Assembly (NCBI GenBank): GCA_002794705.1
Contig: PGTK01000001.1
Span: 248,001-312,000, forward strand
Source: Candidatus Thermofonsia Clade 1 bacterium
GTDB lineage: Bacteria > Chloroflexota > Anaerolineae > Aggregatilineales > UBA2796
Length of the DNA: 64,000 nt
Direction: 5' to 3'
A model generated the notes under the pieces. It saw only the letters and a program-made list of their open reading frames with translations. It ran no database searches and had not been told where the DNA came from. Below, piece by piece: positions 8,359 through 16,545 of the stretch. Position 1 is the first letter of the stretch. Each line of letters begins with the position of its first letter. Position numbers and translations under genes: made by a program.

Positions 8359-10410
8359 ATGCCGCCTTTTGAGTTAGTCTCGCCCTATCAGCCGACGGGC
8401 GATCAGCCGCAGGCGATTGATAAGCTGGTGGAGGGCGTTCGGCGCGGCTTGCGCCACCAGACCCTGCTCGGCGCCACTGGCACGGGCAAGACCTACACCA
8501 TTGCTCAGGTGGTGCAGCGCGTGCAGCGCCCGACGCTCGTCTTAGCGCACAACAAGACGCTCGCGGCGCAGCTTTACGCCGAATTCAAGGAATTTTTCCC
8601 GCGCAACGCGGTTGAGTACTTCGTCAGCTATTACGATTACTATCAGCCTGAGGCGTATGTGCCGCGCCTTGACCTGTACATCGAAAAAGAGGCGGATATC
8701 AACGATGAAATTGAGCGTCTGCGCTTGGCAGCGACTGCTGCTTTGCTCACGCGGCAAGACGTGCTGATCGTCGCTTCGGTCTCCTGCATTTATGGCTTGG
8801 TCAGTCCGCAAACGTGGGAAAAGGTGCTGCTCAGCCTGTCGGTTGGGCAGACCATTCGGCGGAATGATGTTCTGCGGCATTTGGTCACGATCCTCTATAC
8901 GCGCAACGACCTTGAGCTGAAGCGCGGCAATTTCCGCGTGCGTGGCGATACGCTTGAGGTCATGCCCTCTTACCTTGAGACTGCCTACCGAATCGCCTTT
9001 TTCGGCGATGAGATTGAGCGCATTGTGCATTTCGATCCTGTGACGGGCGAGTTGCTTGAGGAATTGACGCGCCTTGATATCTTCCCTGCCAAGCACTATG
9101 TGGCAGAGAGCGACACGCTCAAAGCGGCGATTCGTGACATTGAAGTGGAGCTGGATGAGCGCCTTGCCGAGCTGGAGCGCGAGGGCAAACTGCTGGAGGC
9201 GCAACGGCTCAAGCAGCGCACGCTTTTTGACCTTGAGATGATCCGTGAGATCGGCACGTGCAGCGGCATCGAGAACTACTCGCGCCACTTTGATCGGCGT
9301 CCGCCCGGCACGCCGCCCTATACGCTGCTTGATTACTTTCCTGAGGACTACTTGCTGGTCATTGATGAGAGCCACATGACCGTGCCGCAGCTGCGCGGCA
9401 TGTACAATGGCGACCGCGCCCGCAAATTGACGCTAGTTGAGTACGGCTTCCGCTTGCCGTGCGCTTTGGATAACCGTCCGCTCAGCTTTGAGGAATTCGA
9501 GGCGCGCATGGGACAGACCATCTACACTAGCGCAACGCCCGGTCCGTATGAGCTGGAGCGCTCAGAGCAGATTGTGCAGCAGGTCATCCGTCCCACAGGT
9601 ATTGTTGACCCTGAGATCAGCGTGCGTCCGATTGAGGGGCAAGTGGACGATCTGCTCAAAGAGATCGCTGTTCGTGTCAAGCGCGGCGAGCGCACGCTGG
9701 TCACTACGCTGACCAAACGCATGGCGGAAGACCTCGCGCAGTATCTGACTGAGATGGGCATTCGCGTCCATTACCTACACAGCGAGATTGATACGCTACA
9801 GCGCGTCGAGATTTTGCGTGATCTGCGACTCGGCGTCTATGATGTGGTAGTCGGCATTAATTTGCTGCGCGAGGGTCTCGATTTGCCGGAGGTCTCTCTG
9901 GTTGCCATTCTAGATGCCGATAAAGAGGGCTTTTTGCGCTCTGAGCAGGCGCTGATTCAGACCATTGGTCGCGCTGCGCGGCATGTGAACGGACAGGTGA
10001 TCATGTACGCAGATCGCATCACGGATTCGATGCAGCGCGCCATTGCTGAGACCGAGCGCCGTCGTGCCATTCAGCTTGCTTATAATGCGCAGCACGGCAT
10101 TGTGCCTGCCAGCATTATCAAGCAGGTGCGCGACTTGACGGATCGGGTCAGGGCGCAGCAGGCGCTTGACGCGCAAGCCTCTCCTGTGGCAGCTGAGCCG
10201 ACTCGCTCGCCGCATGAGCTGAGTCGGGCTGAGCTGGATAAGCTGATCCGTGAGCTGGAGCGCGAGATGAAGCAGGCGGCGAAGGATTTAGCTTTTGAGA
10301 AGGCGGCGGCGCTGCGCGATCAGATCATCGAATTGCGCAAGGTGCTGGTGCTGAAGGCTGATCCTAAAGACCCAATCGCCTTAGCCGCCGCTGATGTTTT
10401 TGATGAGTAG
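8359..10410 (+). CDS. uvrB: Excinuclease ABC subunit B
   Basis: UvrB (683 residues, normal length) loads onto damaged DNA with UvrA and recruits UvrC in nucleotide excision repair. Visible: Walker A GATGTGKT at 38-45, the damage-probing beta-hairpin [12 protein letters not shown], the DESH box ([22 protein letters not shown]), helicase motifs V and VI ([39 protein letters not shown]) and a C-terminal UVR motif ([20 protein letters not shown]) that contacts UvrC. A GTG at 8353 is in frame, but the AGCGAGG ribosome site is 8 nt before the ATG at 8359, so the ATG is preferred. It ends 3 nt from the convergent glycosyltransferase gene. Confidence 0.97.
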   Translation: MPPFELVSPYQPTGDQPQAIDKLVEGVRRGLRHQTLLGATGTGKTYTIAQVVQRVQRPTLVLAHNKTLAAQLYAEFKEFFPRNAVEYFVSYYDYYQPEAYVPRLDLYIEKEADINDEIERLRLAATAALLTRQDVLIVASVSCIYGLVSPQTWEKVLLSLSVGQTIRRNDVLRHLVTILYTRNDLELKRGNFRVRGDTLEVMPSYLETAYRIAFFGDEIERIVHFDPVTGELLEELTRLDIFPAKHYVAESDTLKAAIRDIEVELDERLAELEREGKLLEAQRLKQRTLFDLEMIREIGTCSGIENYSRHFDRRPPGTPPYTLLDYFPEDYLLVIDESHMTVPQLRGMYNGDRARKLTLVEYGFRLPCALDNRPLSFEEFEARMGQTIYTSATPGPYELERSEQIVQQVIRPTGIVDPEISVRPIEGQVDDLLKEIAVRVKRGERTLVTTLTKRMAEDLAQYLTEMGIRVHYLHSEIDTLQRVEILRDLRLGVYDVVVGINLLREGLDLPEVSLVAILDADKEGFLRSEQALIQTIGRAARHVNGQVIMYADRITDSMQRAIAETERRRAIQLAYNAQHGIVPASIIKQVRDLTDRVRAQQALDAQASPVAAEPTRSPHELSRAELDKLIRELEREMKQAAKDLAFEKAAALRDQIIELRKVLVLKADPKDPIALAAADVFDE

Positions 10411-10413
10411 GCG

Positions 10414-12033
10414 TTAGGGCATTCGCACAGTGTAGGTCTTGAAATCGGCGGCGGCTTGCACGGCTTGCCAGATTGCCTCACGGTAGGGCGATTGGTTGTA
10501 GACGTACCATTGAATGTGTACCCACTCGGCGTCGAAGCCGCCTGCGTAGGTGTAATTTTCGAGGAAGTCAGGCGCGCTTGCCAGCACGCTGTAGTAGCCG
10601 CCGATTAAGCCGTGTCCGAAGTTGTAAACCGTGCCATCGGGGAAGGTGTAGAAACCGATCAGGTCAGGGCGGCTGCCCAGCACATAGCCGATGATCCATA
10701 GCCAGCCGCGCTCTTTGCCTTCCCGCGCAATCCGATTCTCATTCAAGCCGACTGTATCCATGTGGCGCACGCCGCTGACAAAGGGCAAGATGCCCGCGTC
10801 GTTATAGGCGACTGTAATCTGTGAGGCAGAAGGCAGTCGTGCCAGCGCCATGCCCATGCGCCTGTTGACATAGAAGAGATCGCCGGCTGATTGTGGCTCT
10901 GCCACGCTTGCCGCTACCGTTTGTGCTGTGGAGAGACACAGCAATACGCTCAGCACGCTGAAAAGGGCGTAACGATATACACTGCGGGCTTGCAGAATGC
11001 GCTCCGCAAGCGCTACCAAGCCGACTCCTGCCCAGAGGATGAAGACGATCAGAGCGGGATACACAAAACGATGATACAAGCCCATGAACGGGTAAGTTAG
11101 CGTGTAGAAAGCGAGCAGACTGAGCAGGGCGCCGTTCAGCGCGAGGAAGGCGAGGCTCAGGCGCGGGAAATCTTTGAGGATCGATCCGATCCCAATAGCG
11201 AAAAGCAGCCAGCCTGCTATCGGCGCGACCGCTTGCTCAAAAAACTCGTTAATGTAGAACAAGCCGGGCAGCAGCGCGGGATCGGTCACTTTGACGTAGA
11301 ACGAGTTGGGCAGAATCGCGCCGAAGTAGCTCTGCAGCCATAGCAGGTACACTCCGCCTGCCATGCCGAAGGCAAACGCTGTGAGGAACACGGCGCGCCG
11401 CCGTCGGCTGACTATGAACAGCGTTCCGAACCAGAGCGCCGCGAATAGGACGCTCTCTGGGCGCGTTAGGCAGGCGAGGAAGGTGACTACAGCGTGCCAG
11501 ATCAGCCAGATTATTCGCTGCGTTGCCACGAACTGCAAGCCAAGCACAATGGCGGCGAACAGCAAGCCCGTCCAGAAAGTCGTTTCCATACCAGTCAGGG
11601 CGTTGATCAGGCTGAGGGGCAGAAGGGTCGCCGCTAAGCTGGGCAAGACGCGCAGAAACGGGCGTGCGAAGAATAGGCGCGCCATGCTGTAGAGCGCAAG
11701 GCTGATCAGCGCTAAGCCGAATGCATTCAGAAGGTGCGCCATGTGAACCGCTTCAGCGCCAAACCTGATTCCAAGGGCGATCAGGATGACGAACAGGAAA
11801 TTGGTGTAGCCTTGCGTCGGCACGTCGCCCACATTCCAGACCAAGCCGTGTCCGTTTGCCAGATTGACAGCGTAGCGGTAGCTGATGTAGGCATCATCGT
11901 AGATGTAGCCGTTTTCGGGCGCTGTATGCCACCAAAAGAGCATTGCCAGAGGCATTGCAACAATCAAGAGCAGCTCTAGCCACGTAGAGAGCGGTTGACT
12001 CAGAAGTTTTCTCATGCTCTGGGTGTTTCTCAC
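10414..12033 (-). CDS. GT-C fold membrane glycosyltransferase-like protein
   Basis: Polytopic membrane protein of 539 residues with roughly ten hydrophobic helices. The first periplasmic loop contains DDAYISYRYAVNLANGHGLV and PTQGYTNFLF, a DD-acidic pair plus (E/Q)GYTNF pattern found in lipid-phosphosugar-dependent GT-C enzymes related to AftB/ArnT-type transferases. The C-terminal about 140 residues look soluble and extracytoplasmic. Likely role: adding a sugar to a cell-envelope glycan outside the membrane; donor and acceptor are unknown. An alternative in-frame ATG lies six codons in (12015). Single gene, convergent with uvrB. Confidence 0.7.
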   Translation of the reverse strand: MRNTQSMRKLLSQPLSTWLELLLIVAMPLAMLFWWHTAPENGYIYDDAYISYRYAVNLANGHGLVWNVGDVPTQGYTNFLFVILIALGIRFGAEAVHMAHLLNAFGLALISLALYSMARLFFARPFLRVLPSLAATLLPLSLINALTGMETTFWTGLLFAAIVLGLQFVATQRIIWLIWHAVVTFLACLTRPESVLFAALWFGTLFIVSRRRRAVFLTAFAFGMAGGVYLLWLQSYFGAILPNSFYVKVTDPALLPGLFYINEFFEQAVAPIAGWLLFAIGIGSILKDFPRLSLAFLALNGALLSLLAFYTLTYPFMGLYHRFVYPALIVFILWAGVGLVALAERILQARSVYRYALFSVLSVLLCLSTAQTVAASVAEPQSAGDLFYVNRRMGMALARLPSASQITVAYNDAGILPFVSGVRHMDTVGLNENRIAREGKERGWLWIIGYVLGSRPDLIGFYTFPDGTVYNFGHGLIGGYYSVLASAPDFLENYTYAGGFDAEWVHIQWYVYNQSPYREAIWQAVQAAADFKTYTVRMP

Positions 12034-12042
12034 GGTTAACGC

Positions 12043-12071
12043 TTGACCGACTCGCTCAAGGCGGGTATGAT
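12043..12071 (+). promoter_or_regulatory. Promoter of the tRNA-Arg gene
   Basis: -35 TTGACC (12043-12048) and -10 TATGAT (12066-12071) with 17-nt spacing, ending 11 nt before the mature tRNA 5' end. Confidence 0.65.
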
Positions 12072-12082
12072 TATAACATGGT

Positions 12083-12154
12083 GTCCCCGTAGCTCAGCGG
12101 ATAGAGCGTTGGCCTCCGGAGCCAGAGACGTGGGTTCGATTCCCGCCGGGGACG
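12083..12154 (+). tRNA. tRNA-Arg (anticodon CCG)
   Basis: A complete cloverleaf can be drawn: acceptor GTCCCCG with CGGGGAC, D-arm GCTC...GAGC, anticodon stem TTGGC/GCCAG around loop CTCCGGA (anticodon CCG, decodes CGG), and T-arm GTGGG TTCGATT CCCGC. The discriminator base is G; CCA is not encoded and must be added afterwards. A promoter lies just upstream and a strong terminator 23 nt downstream, so the gene is a stand-alone transcription unit. Confidence 0.95.
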
Positions 12155-12176
12155 CCTGAGGCAGGCAAGCTGAGCG

Positions 12177-12209
12177 CAAACGGAGAGCGTATGCTCTCCG
12201 TTTGTTTTT
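12177..12209 (+). terminator. Rho-independent terminator of tRNA-Arg
   Basis: CAAACGGAGAGC (12177-12188) pairs perfectly with GCTCTCCGTTTG (12193-12204) around a GTAT loop and is followed by TTTTT (12205-12209). The citrate synthase gene ends at 12226 on the other strand, so the hairpin may act in both directions. Confidence 0.85.
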
Positions 12210-12225
12210 GCATCATAGAGTGTGT

Positions 12226-13377
12226 CTAGCGCTGATCAAGCGGCTTCCACTCCAAGTCCATTGGACCGATGTACTCTACATCGGGGCGGATCAGGCGGTT
12301 ATCTGCCCATTGCTCCATGACGTGCGCCGTCCAGCCGGGCATACGGGCAATAGCGAAGAGCGGCGTGAACTGATCCATCGGAATGCCAAGCGTGTAGAGC
12401 GCAATGGCGCTGTAATAGTCCACATTGGGATAGAGCTTCTTCTCGATGAACTCTGGGTCTTGGCGCGCCACCTCTTCCAGCTTGACGGCAAGATCGAACC
12501 AGTGCATGTTATTGGTAGCGCGGGACATCTCCTCAGCTTTGCGGCGCAACACGGCAGCACGTGGATCGAGCGCCTTGTAAACGCGGTGACCCATGCCCAT
12601 CACGCGCTTCTGCTTGGTTTTGACGTAGGTATTGAACCAATTCTCGACGTTATCTGCGCTGCCGATCTCGAAGAACATGCGCATCGCCTCTTCATTGGCG
12701 CCGCCGTGCGCCGCGCCTTTGAGCGTGCCAATGGCAGTGGTCATGGCGCTGTACATATCTGAAAGCGTGCTGGTGGTGACGCGGGCGCTGAACGTGCTGG
12801 CATTCATGCCATGCTCGGAAAGCAGCACAAGGTAGGCGTCAATCACTGCCGATTCTTGCGGCTGTGGCTCAGTCCCTTTGAGCATCCACAGGAAGTTTTG
12901 GGCGAAGGAGTAGTCTGGGCGAGCAGGGATCGGCTCCTTGCCGTTGCGGGCGCGCTCCCACGCTGCCACGATCACGGGTACTTTTGCCGTCAATTGGAGC
13001 GCCTTGCGCCGATTCTCTTCAACGCTGTTGTCATCCGCCTTCGGATCGTAGAGCGCCAACATTGAGACGGCTGTGCGCAGAACAGCCATTGGCGTGGCGT
13101 CCTTTGGGAAGGCGTAGAGCATCCCCATGACGGCGGCGGGGAGGTACATCTCAGCTTGGAGGGCCTGGCGCAGTTCGGTCAGCTGCTGGCGATTGGGCAA
13201 CTGACCGTGCCACAACAGGTAGATCACCTCTTCAAAGCTGGCATGCTCAGCGAGGTCTTCGATTTTGTAGCCGACGTAGATCAGCTTGCCTTCTGTGCCA
13301 TTGACAAGGCTCAGGCGCGTTTGCCCAACAACGACGTTTTGCAAGCCTTTGGCGGCTGCAGCGGCTTTATCAGTCAT
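12226..13377 (-). CDS. Citrate synthase (citrate/2-methylcitrate synthase family)
   Basis: Condenses oxaloacetate with an acyl-CoA (acetyl- or propionyl-CoA), the entry step of the TCA or methylcitrate cycle. At 383 residues it is of the short, dimeric Gram-positive/archaeal type. Active-site residues are visible: His in LKGAAHGGANEEAM, His in GMGHRVYKALDPRA and the catalytic Asp in YPNVDYYSAI. The start with TAKLIYVGYKIEDLAEH-type sequence is conserved in this group. The frame is open to 13413, but AAAGGAGT 8 nt before the ATG at 13377 sets the start. Citrate versus methylcitrate specificity cannot be decided here, so gltA or prpC is not assigned. Confidence 0.9.
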   Translation of the reverse strand: MTDKAAAAAKGLQNVVVGQTRLSLVNGTEGKLIYVGYKIEDLAEHASFEEVIYLLWHGQLPNRQQLTELRQALQAEMYLPAAVMGMLYAFPKDATPMAVLRTAVSMLALYDPKADDNSVEENRRKALQLTAKVPVIVAAWERARNGKEPIPARPDYSFAQNFLWMLKGTEPQPQESAVIDAYLVLLSEHGMNASTFSARVTTSTLSDMYSAMTTAIGTLKGAAHGGANEEAMRMFFEIGSADNVENWFNTYVKTKQKRVMGMGHRVYKALDPRAAVLRRKAEEMSRATNNMHWFDLAVKLEEVARQDPEFIEKKLYPNVDYYSAIALYTLGIPMDQFTPLFAIARMPGWTAHVMEQWADNRLIRPDVEYIGPMDLEWKPLDQR

Positions 13378-13395
13378 GGAAAAAGACTCCTTTAG

Positions 13396-13413
13396 TTGTG
13401 CAAGCAAGCACAA
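13396..13413. promoter_or_regulatory. Small palindrome in the citrate synthase leader
   Basis: TTGTGC (13396-13401) and GCACAA (13408-13413) are a perfect 6-6-6 inverted repeat 19-36 nt upstream of the start codon. It might be an operator or a leader hairpin; no function can be assigned. Confidence 0.25.
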
Positions 13414-13485
13414 CCTTGCTTCGGCGGCGCATGACAGGATAAACGTACCGCCTCACAAAGTTGCGCATGAGTAACCTTAGTGAAA

Positions 13486-13491
13486 AGTATA
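13486..13491 (-). promoter_or_regulatory. Extended -10 promoter for citrate synthase
   Basis: On the minus strand TGC-TATACT forms an extended -10 element about 110 nt upstream of the start codon. No good -35 is seen, as is usual for extended -10 promoters. Confidence 0.4.
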
Positions 13492-13497
13492 GCAAAA

Positions 13498-13539
13498 GGC
13501 GTATGGCGCGGCTAGAGCAGCCGCAAGAATCCACACGCC
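13498..13539 (-). terminator. Weak hairpin after the GH8 gene
   Basis: On the minus strand an inner GCGGCT/AGCCGC stem sits inside an outer GGCGT/ACGCC stem and is followed by TTTT. It lies between the GH8 gene and the citrate synthase promoter, so it may terminate the former. The stem is interrupted, so confidence is low. Confidence 0.3.
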
Positions 13540-13583
13540 GTCGGTGAACTGCTGACTCTTTGCGCGCCTAAAGTGCCTTATGC

Positions 13584-14885
13584 TCAGCGCGCAGGTACAG
13601 ACGGGCTGTATATGCGAAAATTGCCGCTCAGCTGGAGCAGAGCAAACATATACAGCATGTTGTCATAGTAGCGATAGCGTCCCCTAGTTAGAGGTGCCTC
13701 CCAGAAGGCGCGCACGAAGTCCCAGCGGATAGGGTCTGTGGCTGCTAGAGCGGCTGTAGCATTCATAGCCACTAAGGCGACGGAATTGTAGCGTGGCTCA
13801 AGCGATCTGCCTTCAAGCGTGTAGACCGAGGGATAGTAGCGCGTGCCTTGCTTGTGGAAGAAACGCAATAGGCGGTTGCTCTGCTCAATCTGCCAATCAT
13901 CAGCTGCGAACCATGTGTAGTCAAGCGCGACCTGCATAGCGCAGCGCCAAGCATCTGCGCTGAAAATCTCGCCGTAGTCTCCCCAAACCTTAGGCGTGCC
14001 GTCAAAGTTGGCGTAGTTGGGCATCAAGCCCGTTTGCGGATGGGCAGCGCGCCGCCAAAAAGCCCGGCTCGCCTCGGCGATCTGCAGCAAGCGCTCTCGA
14101 TCCTGAGCGCGGTCTGTCCAGCGCGCCCATAGTTCATAGAAGTGCGGCGCGTGGTAGGAAGGATTAGTGAAGCGACTCATGCGCCCGCGTCTTGGACTGA
14201 AGACCACGAGATTAGTCTTCATGTCGAACATTGAGGTGAAAATCTGGCTCGTCTCGTGCTTGTGGAGCATCTCGCGCAGCAGCGTGTTCGCCTCAGCTTG
14301 ATAGTTGAAGATACCTTCGCCGTTGCCCCAGCGCGCCGCTGCAAAGAAAAGCGCTGTGACGATCCATGTCTCAGCATCAGGCGCTGCATCGTAGCTCAGG
14401 CGCGTGCCATCCGTGGCGTGTTTCCAAGATAAAAAGCCATAGTAGCGCGGATCCGTGTGATACATATACGTCCGCGCCCATTTCCACAGCCGATTGAACT
14501 CTTCCTGCTTATCCAGCTGGACGGCGATCATCATGCCGTAAGAAATGCCCTCGCTGTGGACAAAATCTTGGTAAACATCGAGGATGTATGCCATGTCCTC
14601 GCCAACTGGGAAATACACGCGCTCTGTCTGTGGATCGCCGTAAAACAGGGAGTGCCAGACCTGCTCAATCCGCGCTTGGATAGCGCTCTGCGGAATGCCT
14701 AGCTCAGCTAGCAGATTGGGGTAGACATGGCTTGAGAATGCCCCGCCGCGTTCTTCATACACTGACTGTGCTTCAGTCAGCTGTCCCGCTGCGCTGACCG
14801 ATCCGAAAGGCGCAAAAATGAGTGCAGAGATTATGAGAGCGCTCCCAAATTTCAAGAGCCAATAATAACCAGCAGTGTTGACCAT
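13584..14885 (-). CDS. Secreted GH8 glycosidase, resembling reducing-end-xylose-releasing exo-oligoxylanase
   Basis: Protein of 433 residues with an N-terminal signal peptide (GSALIISALIFAPFGSVSAAG). The rest follows the GH8 (alpha/alpha)6 barrel. HSEGISYGMMIAVQLDKQEE carries the expected catalytic acid Glu, and LSYDAAPDAETWIV holds the conserved Asp region. TNPSYHAPHFYELWARW, ADAWRCAMQVALDYTWF and RYRYYDNMLYMFALLQLSGNF closely match the Rex subgroup (EC 3.2.1.156) as I recall it, rather than endoglucanases. Rex enzymes are often intracellular; here a leader implies export, so extracytoplasmic trimming of xylo-oligosaccharides is plausible. AAAGGAAATG supplies the ribosome site. Two sugar importers elsewhere in the window could take up products. 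Confidence 0.82.
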   Translation of the reverse strand: MVNTAGYYWLLKFGSALIISALIFAPFGSVSAAGQLTEAQSVYEERGGAFSSHVYPNLLAELGIPQSAIQARIEQVWHSLFYGDPQTERVYFPVGEDMAYILDVYQDFVHSEGISYGMMIAVQLDKQEEFNRLWKWARTYMYHTDPRYYGFLSWKHATDGTRLSYDAAPDAETWIVTALFFAAARWGNGEGIFNYQAEANTLLREMLHKHETSQIFTSMFDMKTNLVVFSPRRGRMSRFTNPSYHAPHFYELWARWTDRAQDRERLLQIAEASRAFWRRAAHPQTGLMPNYANFDGTPKVWGDYGEIFSADAWRCAMQVALDYTWFAADDWQIEQSNRLLRFFHKQGTRYYPSVYTLEGRSLEPRYNSVALVAMNATAALAATDPIRWDFVRAFWEAPLTRGRYRYYDNMLYMFALLQLSGNFRIYSPSVPAR

Positions 14886-14969
14886 GCGACATTTCCTTTC
14901 CGATTTCTCGCAGTTGGTTCTGCGTAAGAAAATAGCCTAGCTTCGACGTTCAGCAAATCACAAAAACAA

Positions 14970-14975
14970 TACAAT
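14970..14975 (+). promoter_or_regulatory. -10 element for the photolyase gene
   Basis: TACAAT lies 35 nt upstream of the photolyase ATG, in the 124-nt interval divergent from the GH8 gene. No convincing -35 hexamer is seen. Confidence 0.3.
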
Positions 14976-15009
14976 ATTTGCAGAGCATCTATGTGATGAG
15001 GTGAAAGCC

Positions 15010-16545
15010 ATGCCCGGCACCACTGCCCTGATCTTCGGGACGCAGCTCTATGCTGAGCATCCTGCTCTGCGCGGCGCAGAGCGCGTCTTGATGGTGGAGA
15101 GCGAGGCGCGCCTGCGCAGCAAGCGTTGGCACGCGCAAAAGCTGATCTTCGTACTCTCTGCCATGCGCCACTACGCTGAGCGTTTGCGCGAGCGCGGCAT
15201 CCCTGTGGATTACCGCCGTGCGCCCACCTTTGAGGCTGCGCTGCAGGCGCACATTGTCCAATATCAGCCTGAGCGCATTCAGTGTGTGCCGCCGCATGAG
15301 TACGCCGCTGATCAGATTATGCGGCGGCGTGCTGAAAAGTTAGCCATACAGGGCATTGCGCTGCATTTTGTGGACGATGATCCTGCTTTCCTCTGCTCAC
15401 GGGAGGCGTTTGCGGCATGGGCGCGTGGTAAACGCCAATTGATCATGGAGAATTTCTATCGCTGGCAGCGGCAGCGACTCGGCTACCTGATGGATGGGCG
15501 GCAGCCGCTGGGCGGACGCTGGAACTTTGATGAGGACAATCGGCAGGGCGCTGCAACTTTGCCGTCTGCGCCGCCTCTGCCTGCTATGACACCCGACGTG
15601 CTTACGCAGAGCGTGATTGAAGAGGTGCGTCGTGATTTTCCCAATGCTTTCGGCGCGCCTGAGCCATTTCGCTATCCCGTGACGCACGCCCAAGCGCAAA
15701 TGTGGCTTGAGCGCTTCATCGCAGAGCGACTCGCCAACTTTGGGGCGTGGGAAGATGCCATGAGCGCTGATGATCCGTTTTTATTTCACAGCGTGCTGGC
15801 GCTTTTGCTGAATATCGGCTTGCTCACGCCGCGCCAAGCCGCTGATGCCGCGCAGCGCGCCTTTGAACAGGGCGGTATCACGATTCAGAGTGCTGAGGGC
15901 TTCATCAGGCAGATCATCGGTTGGCGGGAGTTCATCTACGGCGTCTATTGGCTGCATATGCCCGCTTACGCTCAGCACAATTATTTTGAGCATCGCAATC
16001 CTGTGCCAGACTTCCTCTGGTCAGGTGCAACGCCTATGCGCTGCCTCGCTGAGACCGTGCGCACCATTCAGCAGCACGCTTACACGCACCACATCCCGCG
16101 CTTGATGCTTCTGGTGAATTTCGGCAACCTTGCCGCCCTCGATCCGAGCGCTCTGACCAACTGGTTTATGTCTGTGTATATTGACGCTTATGACTGGGTG
16201 ATGCAGCCAAACGTGCGCGGCTTCCTCTACGCCGACGGCGGCAAAATGGCGACCAAGCCGTACATTGCCAGCGCTGCCTACATCAAGAAAATGTCGCGGG
16301 GCTACTGCGATCAGTGCCACTATGACGCCAATCAGCGCCTTGGCGAGCGCGCTTGTCCCTTTAATGCGCTCTACTGGGACTTCCTAGCGCGCCATGCCGA
16401 AAAGTTGGCTAAAAATCTGCGCATGGCGCTGATTTTGAAGGGTTTAGCGCGGCGGGATGACTTGGCTGCGCTGCAGGCGCGTGCAGAGGCGCTCCGCCGC
16501 GAATGGTCGGCTCAATCGGCAGCGGATTTGGGCGCTGAGGCTTGA
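15010..16545 (+). CDS. Iron-sulfur bacterial cryptochrome/photolyase (PhrB type, FeS-BCP)
   Basis: A 511-residue flavoprotein expected to repair UV lesions; characterised PhrB acts on (6-4) photoproducts and carries FAD, a lumazine antenna and a [4Fe-4S] cluster. Four candidate cluster cysteines are at 345, 433, 436 and 449 (CLAETVRT, then GYCDQC and RACPFN). Their relative spacing (88, 3, 13) equals that of PhrB Cys350/438/441/454. The N-terminal Rossmann part begins TALIFGTQLY. A GTG at 15001 is in frame, but GATGAGGTG is better placed for the ATG at 15010. The 3' end overlaps the convergent MutS-related gene by 34 bp. Confidence 0.9.
   Translation: MPGTTALIFGTQLYAEHPALRGAERVLMVESEARLRSKRWHAQKLIFVLSAMRHYAERLRERGIPVDYRRAPTFEAALQAHIVQYQPERIQCVPPHEYAADQIMRRRAEKLAIQGIALHFVDDDPAFLCSREAFAAWARGKRQLIMENFYRWQRQRLGYLMDGRQPLGGRWNFDEDNRQGAATLPSAPPLPAMTPDVLTQSVIEEVRRDFPNAFGAPEPFRYPVTHAQAQMWLERFIAERLANFGAWEDAMSADDPFLFHSVLALLLNIGLLTPRQAADAAQRAFEQGGITIQSAEGFIRQIIGWREFIYGVYWLHMPAYAQHNYFEHRNPVPDFLWSGATPMRCLAETVRTIQQHAYTHHIPRLMLLVNFGNLAALDPSALTNWFMSVYIDAYDWVMQPNVRGFLYADGGKMATKPYIASAAYIKKMSRGYCDQCHYDANQRLGERACPFNALYWDFLARHAEKLAKNLRMALILKGLARRDDLAALQARAEALRREWSAQSAADLGAEA

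Noticed and set aside
8542..9375. 277-residue minus-strand frame
   Set aside because: Lies fully inside uvrB on the other strand; no domain and no ribosome site.
12202..12762. 186-residue plus-strand frame
   Set aside because: Antisense to citrate synthase, which has clear catalytic motifs.
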